Shown here: in pieces, positions 45,155 through 55,612 of the stretch | How the letters are laid out: each line of letters opens with the position of its first letter | Position numbering within the stretch: the stretch's first letter is position 1 | NCBI GenBank assembly: GCA_902702965.1 | Contig: CACRXP010000038.1 | Span: 462,018-526,017, forward strand | DNA: 64,000 nucleotides | Direction: 5' to 3' | DNA from: Spirometra erinaceieuropaei | Taxonomy: Eukaryota > Platyhelminthes > Cestoda > Diphyllobothriidea > Diphyllobothriidae | Program-made: the position numbers and the translations under genes | Notes under the pieces: generated by a model | The model's input: only the letters and a program-made list of their open reading frames with translations | Told to the model about the DNA's origin: nothing | Databases searched by the model: none

Positions 45155-48021
45155 CCCACCTCCCTCAAAATCTAACAGCCTTTCACTTCAAACGTTTTGT
45201 TTTAAATGCCAGATCCTTGCTCAATAAGATGCCTTTGCTTCAGACTCAGGTTTTCGTCCATTGTCCTGATATTGTTTTAGTAACTGAGACGTGGGCATCA
45301 GCCTCAGTAACTGACTCCGAACTCTCTCTTCTAGGCTACAATTGCATTCGAAATGATCGCCAAGATAGCCGTGGTGGGGGCAGCTGCGTCTACGTTAAGC
45401 AAACACTTACATGTTTGCCGTTGGACTTCCCGCACTTTTCAGCGGTAGAAGGCAGCTGCTGGCTCCAGGTTGCACTAAAAAATAAGTTCTCCTTACTCGT
45501 TGGCTGCGTCTATCGCCCTCCCAACGCCAATGACAATTTTGATCGTTTACTCTCACAGGCCTTTCATGCTGCGGCCGACTTAAGCTTTAAGTATCAACTG
45601 GTTGCGGGTGATTTTAATCTGCCTGAAGTCCGCTGGTCTCCGCCTTCAGGCCCCAGAAGGTTCGATGACTTTCTTGAGGCTGTGGATGTCGGGATGTGGA
45701 CTCAGGTTGTTGATTTTCCCACCCGAGGCTCAAGTATACTTGACTTAATTTTCTGTAGAGGCTGCTTGCCATCGTCAGTGTCATCCCTAGGCCCACTCGG
45801 GGGCTCAGACCATGACATAGTTGTTTCAACGTTGGAATTTGAGGCTGACGAAATGTCGTCCCAAAAGTATAAGTTTTTCCGCGATTTCCGATCAACTCGC
45901 TCAACCGAATTATTAACACACCTTAATTCCTACGACTGGACTGAGTTCTTCCTTAGTTCGGATGTAAATGTTTGCACTGCAAAACTGTACGAAATTTTGC
46001 ATCCGCTTATTTCTCGTTTTGTCCCCCGTAAGAAAATTATTAATGTTGGGGATGAGATTTTCCTACCTTTACCCTTTCGTCGCAGATTGCGCAGGCTTTA
46101 TCGTCGTTTCCATCTGCAGAACGATGTTTCTGTTCTGCCCTTGATTTGTGATATTTTTGATCGAGCTAAGAGATTGTCTGAAGAAAAACAGCTAGCCGAA
46201 GAGGTCCACTTTACCGAAAACCATTCGTTAAGTGTCTCGAAACTTTTCTCTAGAAAAATACGAACTCAGAGAAAGACGCAGTATCCCATCCTTCGAGACG
46301 ATCTCGGAAATCCCATAGTTGATGCCCAGTTAACCGCGGATAGCTTCAATGATTTCCTGTCCAAAACCTTTATTGAAGACTCGACCACTCCACTTCCGAC
46401 CATCCAGTCATTGACCGGGGCAGTTCTAGAAACTATAACTTTCCCTCTGTGGGATGTGACTGTTGCGATTCGGCGTTTTCGTCAATCCTATAGTCCAGGC
46501 CCTGATGGTGTCCCAGTAAGCATTTTAAAAGCCGATGCAAACACGATCTTCCCATCCCTCTTATGCAAGATATTTAATCTTGCTCTTGAAGGCGAAACTT
46601 ATCCTACCTTGTGGAAGGAATCACACATTTTGCCCATTCCTAAGCACGGCAAATCTACATCATTTGATGACTTTCGGCCAATAAACACCCTCCCTGCAGT
46701 TTCGAAGATCTTAGAGACATTGATCAAGGATAAGATGATGTGTCACTTAACAGCGAATAATTTACTGAGTGCTGCTCAGCATGGATTCCTCAAAGCTCGA
46801 TCTTGTGACACCTGTCAACTCTCTTTCTTTGACTATGTTCTCCAATCTAGGGACAATGATTTCACACTTTACACAGTATATTTCGATTTCGCTAGGGCTT
46901 TTGACTGTGTTGACCATGCTCTTCTCCTCTTGAAATTGTCCTCTTCCCGAATAGGTGGCAAACTTTTGAATTTTATATCCTCTTATTTGGGCACTCGCAC
47001 AAAAAGAGTTAAGATTTCCAATACCATCTCCAAGCACACACGTGTGAGGAGTGGAGTCATCCAGGGTAGTGTACTCGGCCCGCTTTTATTTTGCCTTTTC
47101 GTTAATGATGTACCCGATTTATTTCAGAATGGTAGGCCTTTCATGTATGCCGATGATCTTAAAGTTGCATATCGATATAAGTCGGCAGATCATGACATCG
47201 TGCTTGAGCTCCTAAAGAGCGATCTACAGGCTTTCGCCCAGTGGTGCCGCACATGGCGCCTTTCTCTTTCTTGGCATAAGTGCTCAGTCATGGTGGTTGG
47301 CGACGACCGCCAACCTCAACTAAGTATTGAAGGTCACGCAATAAATGTGCCAGGGGTTATAAAGGATTTGGGCGTATCATACTCCAAGAGTCTCAATCTC
47401 TCGGAGCACTGTGCCTTGATAGTCTCCAAAGCACGTAGAACGACAGTGTTTATCCTCCGAAATTTTATAACTAGGAACATTAGAATGCGCCTTTTCAACA
47501 TGTACGTTATACCTGGTCTGGAATACTGTTCGTTTTCATTTAGCCACATGCGTGCTTCTGAGCGGAAGAAAATAGAATCCGTTCAACACTTTTTTACTAA
47601 GAGAATTTTAACCCTGGAACACCGACATTTGTCTTACAAAGAACGTTGCCGGCTTACAGGCCTCGATCCTTTATGGTTCCGTAGATTACAAAAGGGACTA
47701 TTTTTGCTATTTAAACTCTTATATAATCACACATTTAACCCGCTCACCTCTTTAAGACATCATATCCACCCACGACGTAACAGTCACCGTGAGGTCTTCT
47801 TATTTCTGCCTCTGGCACGTACTGTTAAATATCGTCGGTTCTTTTCTGTAAATGCAATTGCTATTTGGAATAAACTACCCATGAGTGTGAAAACTCTGCA
47901 AAATTATCCTTTAGTTAATAGAACTTTTACTCGATTTTGGCATTCAGAAAAGCTCCCACAAATTTTGGGTGCTGAATCTACTGATCGACTGTACCGTAGC
48001 GATGGCGTTTGTGGTCTCTGA
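45088..48021 (+). CDS. Family B ORF2, endonuclease-reverse transcriptase, intact
   Basis: 977 codons if entered by the -1 shift at 45088; the frame is open from 44998 and a GTG lies at 45127. The first ATG in frame is at about 45229, after the first catalytic Asn, so start by ATG is unlikely. APE endonuclease, numbered from 45088: N40 (LNARS), E67 (TETW), RGGGSCVYV, CVYRPPN, GDFN at 174-177 and SDH at 240-242. RT at about 450-715: SPGPDGVPVSILK, FRPINTLPAVSK, HGFLKARSC, YFDFARAFD with D600, SGVIQGSVLGPLL and YADD at 687-690. The C-terminal region has MVVGDDRQPQLS, SKARRTTVFILRNF, LSYKERCRLTGLDPLWFRRL and AIWNKLP. All key residues are present, so activity is plausible. It nicks target DNA and copies the element RNA. 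Confidence 0.92.
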   Translation, partial: FAEPDGCIRTVCSVGDPELDDVAHLPQNLTAFHFKRFVLNARSLLNKMPLLQTQVFVHCPDIVLVTETWASASVTDSELSLLGYNCIRNDRQDSRGGGSCVYVKQTLTCLPLDFPHFSAVEGSCWLQVALKNKFSLLVGCVYRPPNANDNFDRLLSQAFHAAADLSFKYQLVAGDFNLPEVRWSPPSGPRRFDDFLEAVDVGMWTQVVDFPTRGSSILDLIFCRGCLPSSVSSLGPLGGSDHDIVVSTLEFEADEMSSQKYKFFRDFRSTRSTELLTHLNSYDWTEFFLSSDVNVCTAKLYEILHPLISRFVPRKKIINVGDEIFLPLPFRRRLRRLYRRFHLQNDVSVLPLICDIFDRAKRLSEEKQLAEEVHFTENHSLSVSKLFSRKIRTQRKTQYPILRDDLGNPIVDAQLTADSFNDFLSKTFIEDSTTPLPTIQSLTGAVLETITFPLWDVTVAIRRFRQSYSPGPDGVPVSILKADANTIFPSLLCKIFNLALEGETYPTLWKESHILPIPKHGKSTSFDDFRPINTLPAVSKILETLIKDKMMCHLTANNLLSAAQHGFLKARSCDTCQLSFFDYVLQSRDNDFTLYTVYFDFARAFDCVDHALLLLKLSSSRIGGKLLNFISSYLGTRTKRVKISNTISKHTRVRSGVIQGSVLGPLLFCLFVNDVPDLFQNGRPFMYADDLKVAYRYKSADHDIVLELLKSDLQAFAQWCRTWRLSLSWHKCSVMVVGDDRQPQLSIEGHAINVPGVIKDLGVSYSKSLNLSEHCALIVSKARRTTVFILRNFITRNIRMRLFNMYVIPGLEYCSFSFSHMRASERKKIESVQHFFTKRILTLEHRHLSYKERCRLTGLDPLWFRRLQKGLFLLFKLLYNHTFNPLTSLRHHIHPRRNSHREVFLFLPLARTVKYRRFFSVNAIAIWNKLPMSVKTLQNYPLVNRTFTRFWHSEKLPQILGAESTDRLYRSDGVCGL

Positions 48022-48328
48022 ACACTATGGCCGGTCTCACCAGCTGTTCCTCAACGCCTCTACTTTGACTATCCCCAACTTCATGAAAGGAATTTGACGT
48101 CCGATAATCTCCGATACCGTGCAACCTCCCCCCTTCTTGACGGTCGATATTCTACCACCGCCGACAGTTTTTTTCTCCTGAGCCCTCCAAACCACATAAA
48201 CCACCATCAACTATATTTTTATGCCTTAAGCACAGGAGTTTTTTTTCACTGCTAGTCGGATTTGTGTTTAATCGCTTCCCTTGACAATGCCTGTAAACTG
48301 GCATTTAATTAAAATTTAATTTATTTAT

Positions 48329-48413
48329 TTTCGCTGCTGGTCGGATTTGTGTTTACCGCTTCCCTGACAATGCCTGTAAACTAGCATTAAATAAAATTAT
48401 TATTACTATTACT
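48329..48413 (+). repeat. Second copy of the family B 3' end, probably the rest of B2
   Basis: CTGCTGGTCGGATTTGTG to TAAATAAAATTATTATTACT repeats 48248-48328 with changes. B2 stops at 43461 just before the element coordinate where this piece starts, so it fits as the displaced end of B2. A tandem duplication of the 3'UTR is the alternative. Confidence 0.6.
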
Positions 48414-49045
48414 AGATCTTTGTCCAGAAGTGATGACACCCATAGTCCATACTTAGAAATATATCATAAATTCGGTCTTCGACCCCTCTGGACCAGAAGA
48501 CTACGAAATGGTCTTAACTGCCTATTCAATGTCACCGGTGACCGAGATATTCTCCTAATGAATTTACTAACAAACCAAAACGTCCCCAGAAACCCCAGGA
48601 ATAAGGAAGACATTATAAGGGTCCCCAAATTCACTAAGTCGCAAAAGTCGAATTTCTACGCCATAAGATACGCCACTATCTGGAATGGTCTTCGAAGTTC
48701 TATCCGGAAAAGTCGGACCCTGATCGAGTTTAAAATAAAAACGAAAAAATTTTTTTCAAATATAAATACACATTTTTTTGAATAAGATAGGACATTTTCC
48801 AAGTCAATCCTGAACTTTTATATAGAATTCGGTCCGAAAGGGCTCTGATGATGAAAGCAGCTTGAATAATACCGAAACACAGCACTAAAAGCAATCAACC
48901 TTACGAAAGACGGCATCAATGATAAACATAGAACAGATGGTGATGTTCTTTCTTTTCTCCCTTTCTCCTTTACATCACCTGTCACCTGGCACTTAAAAAC
49001 CCTTAAGACGCTAATAATAACATTCCTTTCAATAAAATCATGCAA
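48414..49045 (+). pseudogene. LINE fragment, C-terminal region and 3'UTR (family G)
   Basis: The frame to 48785 reads YHKFGLRPLWTRRLRNGLNC, then FYAIRYATIWNGLRSSI and EFKIKTKKFF, the usual C-terminal pattern of non-LTR ORF2 proteins (Leu-Arg-Pro-Leu, then R..F...R....WN.L, then FK..L..F). It differs from families A and B in sequence. A 3'UTR with AATAAA follows to about 49045 (TTTCAATAAAATCATGC). RT and endonuclease are absent, so the copy is severely 5'-truncated. Confidence 0.65.
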
Positions 49046-50625
49046 ATTAATTATACGCAGGTCAATATTAAGGCCATGTTAAACATATATACAACCATAT
49101 CAGATCATAGTAAACAGTCGAACACTACTCCTATAATGTTACATTCACAAGAACGATATGATTCACTATTATTTTGACAGCTTTGATTGTGACTTGTCAT
49201 TGAGTGTTTCTTATTCCTGATATAAATTCATCTTTTACAGCTCTTAGTCCAGATAACTATGACAAGATTCCTGAAAAACACGAAGGAAATGTGCGACCAC
49301 CGCTTTACAGCTGGCCAGATAGACTGACAACCACCAACTAGAAAATACCCAAATTTACCCCGTAGCGGCCGAGGATGTCAAGGGTAGCACACACCCAAGT
49401 AAGGAAACGCAGAGAGTAAATCCTGGAGGAGATAGATCTGAATAGAACTGTTAGCCTCTCTTGAAACTCATTCCTACACAGCAGAAGAGGGTACGTCGAG
49501 AAAGGGATACAGTATAATATAACGAGACGCACGGAAAATACGTACAATAATAATTGTCACTTATACAGGTAGAATGTGTTAAAACCATAAAATAACCTGT
49601 CTGGGTGGAGAGGCGATACCGACATGCCAGCCAATTAACCGGTGGGGAATGCAGCGCTGTGGGCAACTGCAGGGAAGGGCCGAGGGAGGTGCCGACGTAG
49701 CGAGGAGAAAAGCGATACGAACGTTACGGTACAGTGTGGGGGAAGGGATCGGCGGAAGAGAGAGGAAGGAACACCGCCATCTTCATCGACACGCGGCTAC
49801 GCCATCTCCACCCTAGGTCCTCGCGCCGAAAAGTGTCACCGCAATCAAACAATCCTGTTCATGTCCAGGGGCATTACAATCCAACTGGAAAATACTTTCA
49901 AGGTCAGGCCGATGTCAATGTTCTTCAATTTTAATGAAGGACATATTATTCATGCCACCCAGAAAATACCAAACTGCACACTTCAATTTTTATATTGTTC
50001 ATATTGATTACTTTTCCTTGGATTTCAGATTTTTTAACTTAAAACCAACTCTCAATTCGCGCTCTATTGGCTAAACAGACGCCCAAAACAAATGAAGTCA
50101 AAGTGCAGTCGAAATAATGAGCTTATTTTACGTTTTTAGTTTTCAAAGTAGCTTGACAGTGCCCAAAGGGGCGCTATAATAATAAACCTATGCTAGTTTC
50201 GTTGTCGATTTTGGTGTTTTGTGCAATTTCGTGGATATTGTTTACGATATCCACTTGTTGGTAACTTCAAATGTGCGTCTTTTGAATTCGGTTTGAAATT
50301 TTCGACATCGAGCTGATTCACTGTGTTTGAGAATCCTGCCTACTTTGGCCCTCGCGGTCTGTTGGAATCAAGTAATCGATATTTTTTTACCAATACCTCG
50401 ACTCTTAAAGGACTACATCATGTCTTTCGTTGAAGGACTCCATCACATTCTGAGCGCATCTCTGACAACAGCACCTCGAGATACCCCAAATCCCTAAACG
50501 GCTGAGTGGCTTGCCATTTCCTGAACACTGTTGGCCTGGCTTAAAACTTTTACATACCGTTAAAAGCCTTTCAAATTTATTGACTGAGCAATGATAGTCG
50601 ACCAATTGCATTCCAGACCTTGTGC
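49046..50625. other. Anonymous DNA
   Basis: A 121-codon frame at 49642-50007 (+) is Arg-rich at first and matches nothing I know; an overlapping frame suggests chance. A small palindrome, GTGGATAT/ATATCCAC, lies near 50231-50254. No gene assigned. Confidence 0.4.
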
Positions 50626-50633
50626 AAAAATTT

Positions 50634-50708
50634 CGCCTTGAGCCGGAATCGATCCTGCGCACAACAATGACACTAAAATGTCGTTACCTTTGTGCCACTG
50701 GCACCCAG
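50634..50708 (-). repeat. tRNA-like sequence, pseudo-tRNA or SINE head
   Basis: Minus strand has TGGCACAAAGGTAACG (A-box-like, about 50682-50697) and GGATCGATTCCGGC (B-box-like, about 50642-50655), spaced as in a tRNA. The T stem has one mismatch and the acceptor ends do not pair, so a working tRNA gene is unlikely. Confidence 0.4.
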
Positions 50709-50869
50709 CAGATGGCTTAAAAAAATTAAAGCACAAGCGTTAGACATTGCATAAATGACTACCGCGCTAAGTTTCCTGCTATCAAATCACCTCCCGCCAA
50801 ACGCTCAGGGAGTTTGATAATTTTGTTTGATGTCGAATACGAAGACGAAACCTGCACGGCATGTTTTGG

Positions 50870-53645
50870 CCTTCTTTCGAATTATCGAAAATGGAGAAAG
50901 AGATAATGGATCTAAGAAGTTCGATGGAGGATTCAAAGAAACTTCCTCACCAATCACCCGAAAGGAGAGAGTCAGCGATGTCAGAGATTAAGGCGATAAC
51001 TAGAAAAAAATGATAATACGACTTCAGCAAATTTAGCAACCCCTGAGAAAAAGACAGCTCGTCTGCGGACCATAACACAACCGAGAAGCGGGTTCAGGTG
51101 TGAGGGAAGAACAGCAGAAAGAAATTTTAAGTAGCGAAATGTCCTAGAACATCCCAAGAAGACTACACGGGTGCGAAATTCAGCATGAGCGAGCAGAACC
51201 ACACACAATGCAAGAAAATGTCTCACTGATAAAAGAGTTACCACATAACCAAGATGCCTTGATAGACGAGGAACCCTGTGGTAGCTATAGCATGACAACA
51301 GGCTCTGGACTGGACAGTGATAAGTAGAAACTAGCGCGATACAGACTACGCGTTTAACATAAACGACACGACTCTAAACTTGATTGCAGTAAAAGCATCG
51401 TTGTGAAGGGCATGTCTGAGCCTATTTCGGACATCCCAAAGAACAGAATAAACCACGGCGCTGAATTATTCCAGCGATACCTCTAATTCCTATTACAAGG
51501 GAACGAGAAAATTCCCGTCTTGAAAGCTTTCATAATAGGACAAACTAGGGATTCATAAGGCAAATCTTGCCATCACAGGCCCCAAAAAATTGTTCGGTAA
51601 AATTTGGAACAAGCTCTGCTACTGCTGAACTGGAAACTAGCTCTCTGAGACACCCACACAACAATTTGCACAGCGGGATTTCTTACCGGCCAAAGGCGTG
51701 AAGTTAAAGAAACGCAACGCCAAATTCCTCAGAAGGCTCAGACTCCCGCGAAAATACCTAAGAATATTAAATGTGAAATTCGCAAATGTTCACAGCTCAT
51801 TCTTGCGTGGACAGCCGAAAACATCGATTATAGTTGTCAAAAAGATTATAAAAAGAAACGCTCCTATTTGCCAAACCGACCAGATAAAACGACAGTCAAC
51901 ATTCTGACGTCCATTTAGATCAAACAGCAAAAGATTCGAAAGGGGAAGATGGACCTGCAAACTAACACAAAATATCTAGCAAATTCGACTCAAAAATCGT
52001 TCGGAAATCGGTCCAATCTAAGCTCCGCTTTTTATGTTCATGTTCAGAGTTTGTTCCGGAGGCTATATAGGCTGAAGGTGTGGATATCAGATACGCAGCC
52101 GGATGTCATTTCCATCACAGAGACTTGGTTACAGGCTGAAGTCATAAATGATGAAATTTTATTCGATGAATGCCAACTTTCTTTCCGAGGCAGGCTGCAA
52201 AAAATAAGGGGGACTAGCGATCTACGTAAAGAGAGGAATTATCCGGTCGGAACAGCAAAATGTTTGCTTCCGTGAGTGTGAAGCAATGCTGTTAAAAACA
52301 AGGATGCCTGGCGAACCTAATCTGAATTTCCTGAGCATAAACAGGCCGCCCAGTCAAACCGCTGACGTTGGCAGGACGATTGTTGGGTTAATTAAATAAG
52401 TGGCACAAAACTAAGAGGCACTTATAGCCGGAGACTGCAAAGTACCCATGGTCAAGTGGAAAGATTTATTAGTGAATAAATCGTGAAATTCCTTCGAATA
52501 CACGTTCATCCAGCCAGAATCAGAGTGACTCAAAGGGCAGATAGCCTGAAACTCGTCCTTACAAAAGTCCCGATTAGTGCCGGCGAGCTTAGGTCCATAG
52601 CACTGCTCGGTAAGAATGTCAGTGTAATGCTTTTTGGGGAATACCGCCTATACAACCAGCAAATAGATAAGACGGAGCCTAAGCCGACTTCCTGGGTGGG
52701 AAATTTTCATGCAACGAGGTGCAAATTACCGCATTATACTGGCATGACGTTCCTACCGGATATCCAGATTTTGACTGGAATAAAATAAAAGGAGTTTAAA
52801 CTGACGCTATAAATCGAAACTGCGTGACAAAGAGAGTTAAAAAGACATATCTTCCTGCATGGTTAACGCGAGATATTAAGAAAAAGGTAAACCGGAAGAA
52901 TGAACTTTGAAGAAAGCGTGTATCAACAAACCAACCTTCGTATTATTGGCAGTTTTGCCGAGAGCGAGACGAGGTAAGATCGAATACCCGTAGGTTTTGC
53001 AAGGACTTTGAAAAACGTGTTATGGAAGGGGCGGTTGATAAACGAAAACACCCTACCGTATAATCAACAGCAAGTTAAAGAACAAAGAGAGGGTCTCAGT
53101 GTTAGGAGGAGAAAACTGTGAGGATATTGTCGCTAAAGCAGAACACCTAAGTTGACTTTTACGAAATGAAAGACTTTGACGAGGCTAGATTGCTTACTGA
53201 AAAAGCGGACGAAATAGTGGAAAGCATCGACTTCGCAGAAACAGATCTGAGAAAGGAAACTATAGCGCTTAAGGAGTGTAAATTTCTGGGTCCGGACCAA
53301 ATACCGCCAAATGTTCCAAAGGAGATGGCTTACGAAATCTCTAGTCAGCTTTCGCATATTTCTCAATCGTCTTTTGACTGAGGCATTCTACCCTTTGATT
53401 GGAAGGTCGCTAATGTATGTTCCATTCACAAGGGTAGGTCTAGACCATGTGCAAACAATTATCAGCCGGCGAGCCTGACGTGCATTTGTTGCAAATTTAT
53501 GGATAGAATAGCCGACAAAGTCACTAGAAAGTCAATTGAAGAAAATAATTTTTGGTAGTTCCCAATGTGACTTTCGACGCAATTACTCCTGCTAAACAAA
53601 TGGAGCAATGGCCCTGTTCGTAAGACGAAGAAACAATAGTCCAGA
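50870..53645 (+). pseudogene. LINE family E copy E2 (ORF1, endonuclease and RT start)
   Basis: Decayed plus-strand element. An ORF1-like segment starts with KMEKEIMDLRSSMEDSKK (about 50890), then SIVVKGMSEPISDIPKNRIN and IPVLKAFIIGQT (about 51395-51545), matching VVIKGVPES and VLKAFRIGKS of family A ORF1. The endonuclease start at 51949-52275 reads VQSLFRRLYRLKVWISDTQP, then DVISITETWL, so the catalytic Glu is kept. A long eroded stretch follows. RT begins at 53166-53381 with LKECKFLGPDQIP and continues FDWKVANVCSIHKG and SLTCICCKFMDRI to about 53600. It stops where a family A copy starts. Many stops and shifts. Confidence 0.75.
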
Positions 53646-53649
53646 TCGT

Positions 53650-55612
53650 TCGAAACGACATTCGTCGAATATAAGGAGCAGCGCAATAAATACCGCAAAA
53701 AACGAACAGCTATAGCTCCTTTCGAGCGCCGACTGACAGCGCATCCATCATATGCCCAAAGAAGTTAAATGGCTACATCCGCAGTAAAAGAAAACAGAGA
53801 GATGAGACTACGTGCCTAAAGGATGGCCTTGGAAACCTATCAGTCGAAGTACCACAGAAATTACGATCGGTTTTTACGTTGGCGTCCTCTGAAGACAGTC
53901 AGGAATTTCAAATGGGCCAAGACAGCCGGGAGTTTCAAATGCACCAAGATACCGCCGCGATTGAAGCCGTTGCCTTTTCCGTCAAAGAGGCAAAGAGTGT
54001 CTTCAATCAAATAAAACCAGATAAGTCTCCTAAACTCGACGGGACTCCTGGGATGATACATAAAATGATATCAGCGGAAGCCTGTTTCAATTCTCTTTGA
54101 GCTGTTGATGAGAACAGGGAGGGTGGCATCGCAGGCGAAGACTGCTAACCTCGTTTCCTTACATGAGTGGGGATGACGGATGGCAGCGAGCAGCTTCAAG
54201 TCATTAGCTTAACTGGCCTCTCAGGCAAAACGACGTAAGTTCTAGCAAAGAATGCTATACTGCATGTTTGTAAAGGAAACGACATCTTACAGAACTTTTG
54301 GCAAAGATTTCGGAGAAGACGTTCCTGCCTCTCAAGTCTACTTAATTGTCCGGAAGTCTTAACTAGGACTTTGAGGTCGTTTTCTTGCACATCGATTTCC
54401 GCAAACTATTCGACACTGTCTATCGCCAATGACTTCTTCATAAACTGGACGCCCACTGCATCCAGGGAGACCTTCTCAACTGGACAAGGGCGTGGCAAAA
54501 ACAATGTGTCTGTATTCGAGATGATAAACCAGACTGGGTTGAGGTGACTAGTGGTGTGCCTGAAGACTCAGTTCTGGGATCCTTACTCTTCATTCTTTAT
54601 GTTAATGACGGCCTTTAGAAATTGGACTGCGGTTAAATAATGTTCGCCGACGAAGTTAAGCTCTGGCAATTCATTAAGAGTCAGATGACCAGAAAGTCCT
54701 TCAAATCGATCTGCACCGACTTCAAAGGTGGTCAGGGAAATGACTCTTGAATTTCAATGTGCAGACGTGTGCAGTCCTTCATCTGCATCCAACCAACTGT
54801 CATTCAAAGGACAACACAAGGATATATAGCCTGAAAGACATGGCACTTCCTGCAGAATTTTTGCAAAAAGATCTCGGTGTTTGTATACACAGCAACGCGA
54901 ATCCAACACTGCAGTGCAACAAGGCTGTAAAAACGCCATGAGAGTTCTCCATGCAATCAAAAGGGCGTTTATAACCTTTGAGAACGGTCAATTTAGGAGA
55001 GTTTGCACCAACTATGTTCGACCTTATCTAGAATATGGCATACAAGCGTGACAACCTTGGCTAGTAAAGTACTAAAAATGCCTCGAAAGGGTACAACGTC
55101 GTGCAACATAGCTGGTGACAACCCTAAAGAGAAAGTCTATATTGCCTCAGTTTATTTCCTCCGTATTACAGGCAGAAATGGGGTCATCGTAACACTTTTT
55201 ACAAGATGACAAATGTCAATGAGCATGGCATCAGCTTAAGGGTCATTTTTCAGTGCTACCTCTCTCCCAGTTTTCGTCGTCACTCCAAGAAGTTACTCAC
55301 AAGAATGTCTGGGCTGAATCTTCGTTCTGAATTTTTCACATAAATGGTAGTGGAGAAATCGGACGTTCCCCCTCAATCAGTCGTGGAGGCGACGTCCCAG
55401 CAACTCTTTAAGAAACGCTTGGATCATTATTTGTATCCGCTGTTTTCACTCGACTGCCTGAACCCGAGTGAAATGTCCCGCGATCCCCAGGATTTTTTTA
55501 AACCAATGTTACTCAAATAAACCAATTACTGTTTTAATATTGACTATTTTTTGTTCGTGCACAGGTGTGTCCGACGACCTGGCAGGCAATCTATAAGGTT
55601 TTCAAGGTCCTC
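53650..55612 (+). pseudogene. LINE family A copy A3, 5'-truncated and decayed
   Basis: Matches A1 from about 36400 (EYKDQRNKCRK) to the 3'UTR at about 38415. Recognisable pieces: DSREFQMHQDTAAIEAVAFS and FNQIKPDKSPK (53879-54070), VTSGVPEDSVLGSLLFILYVN (about 54545), IMFADEVKLWQ (about 54640), in which the second catalytic Asp of FADD is Glu, and AVLHLHPTN (54747-54941). Multiple stops and frameshifts. It interrupts family E copy E2 at its 5' side, and meets a minus-strand family B copy at its 3' side. Confidence 0.85.

Larger units (their letters stand above)
43462..48328 (+). mobile_element. LINE family B, full-length CR1-like element with two intact ORFs
   Basis: The only apparently intact autonomous element in the window: about 310 bp of 5'UTR, ORF1 (43775-45154), overlapping ORF2 (-1 frame, to 48021) and about 305 bp of 3'UTR ending in an AT-rich tail near 48328. 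The 5' boundary is placed where B2 sequence stops. Both flanks belong to one older family B copy (B2), which suggests insertion into its 3'UTR. Copies at 26878-28348, 41240-43461 and 55613-58092 are diverged from it. Confidence 0.85.

Noticed and set aside
50981..51298. 105-codon hydrophobic minus-strand ORF
   Set aside because: Antisense to the decayed ORF1 of family E copy E2.
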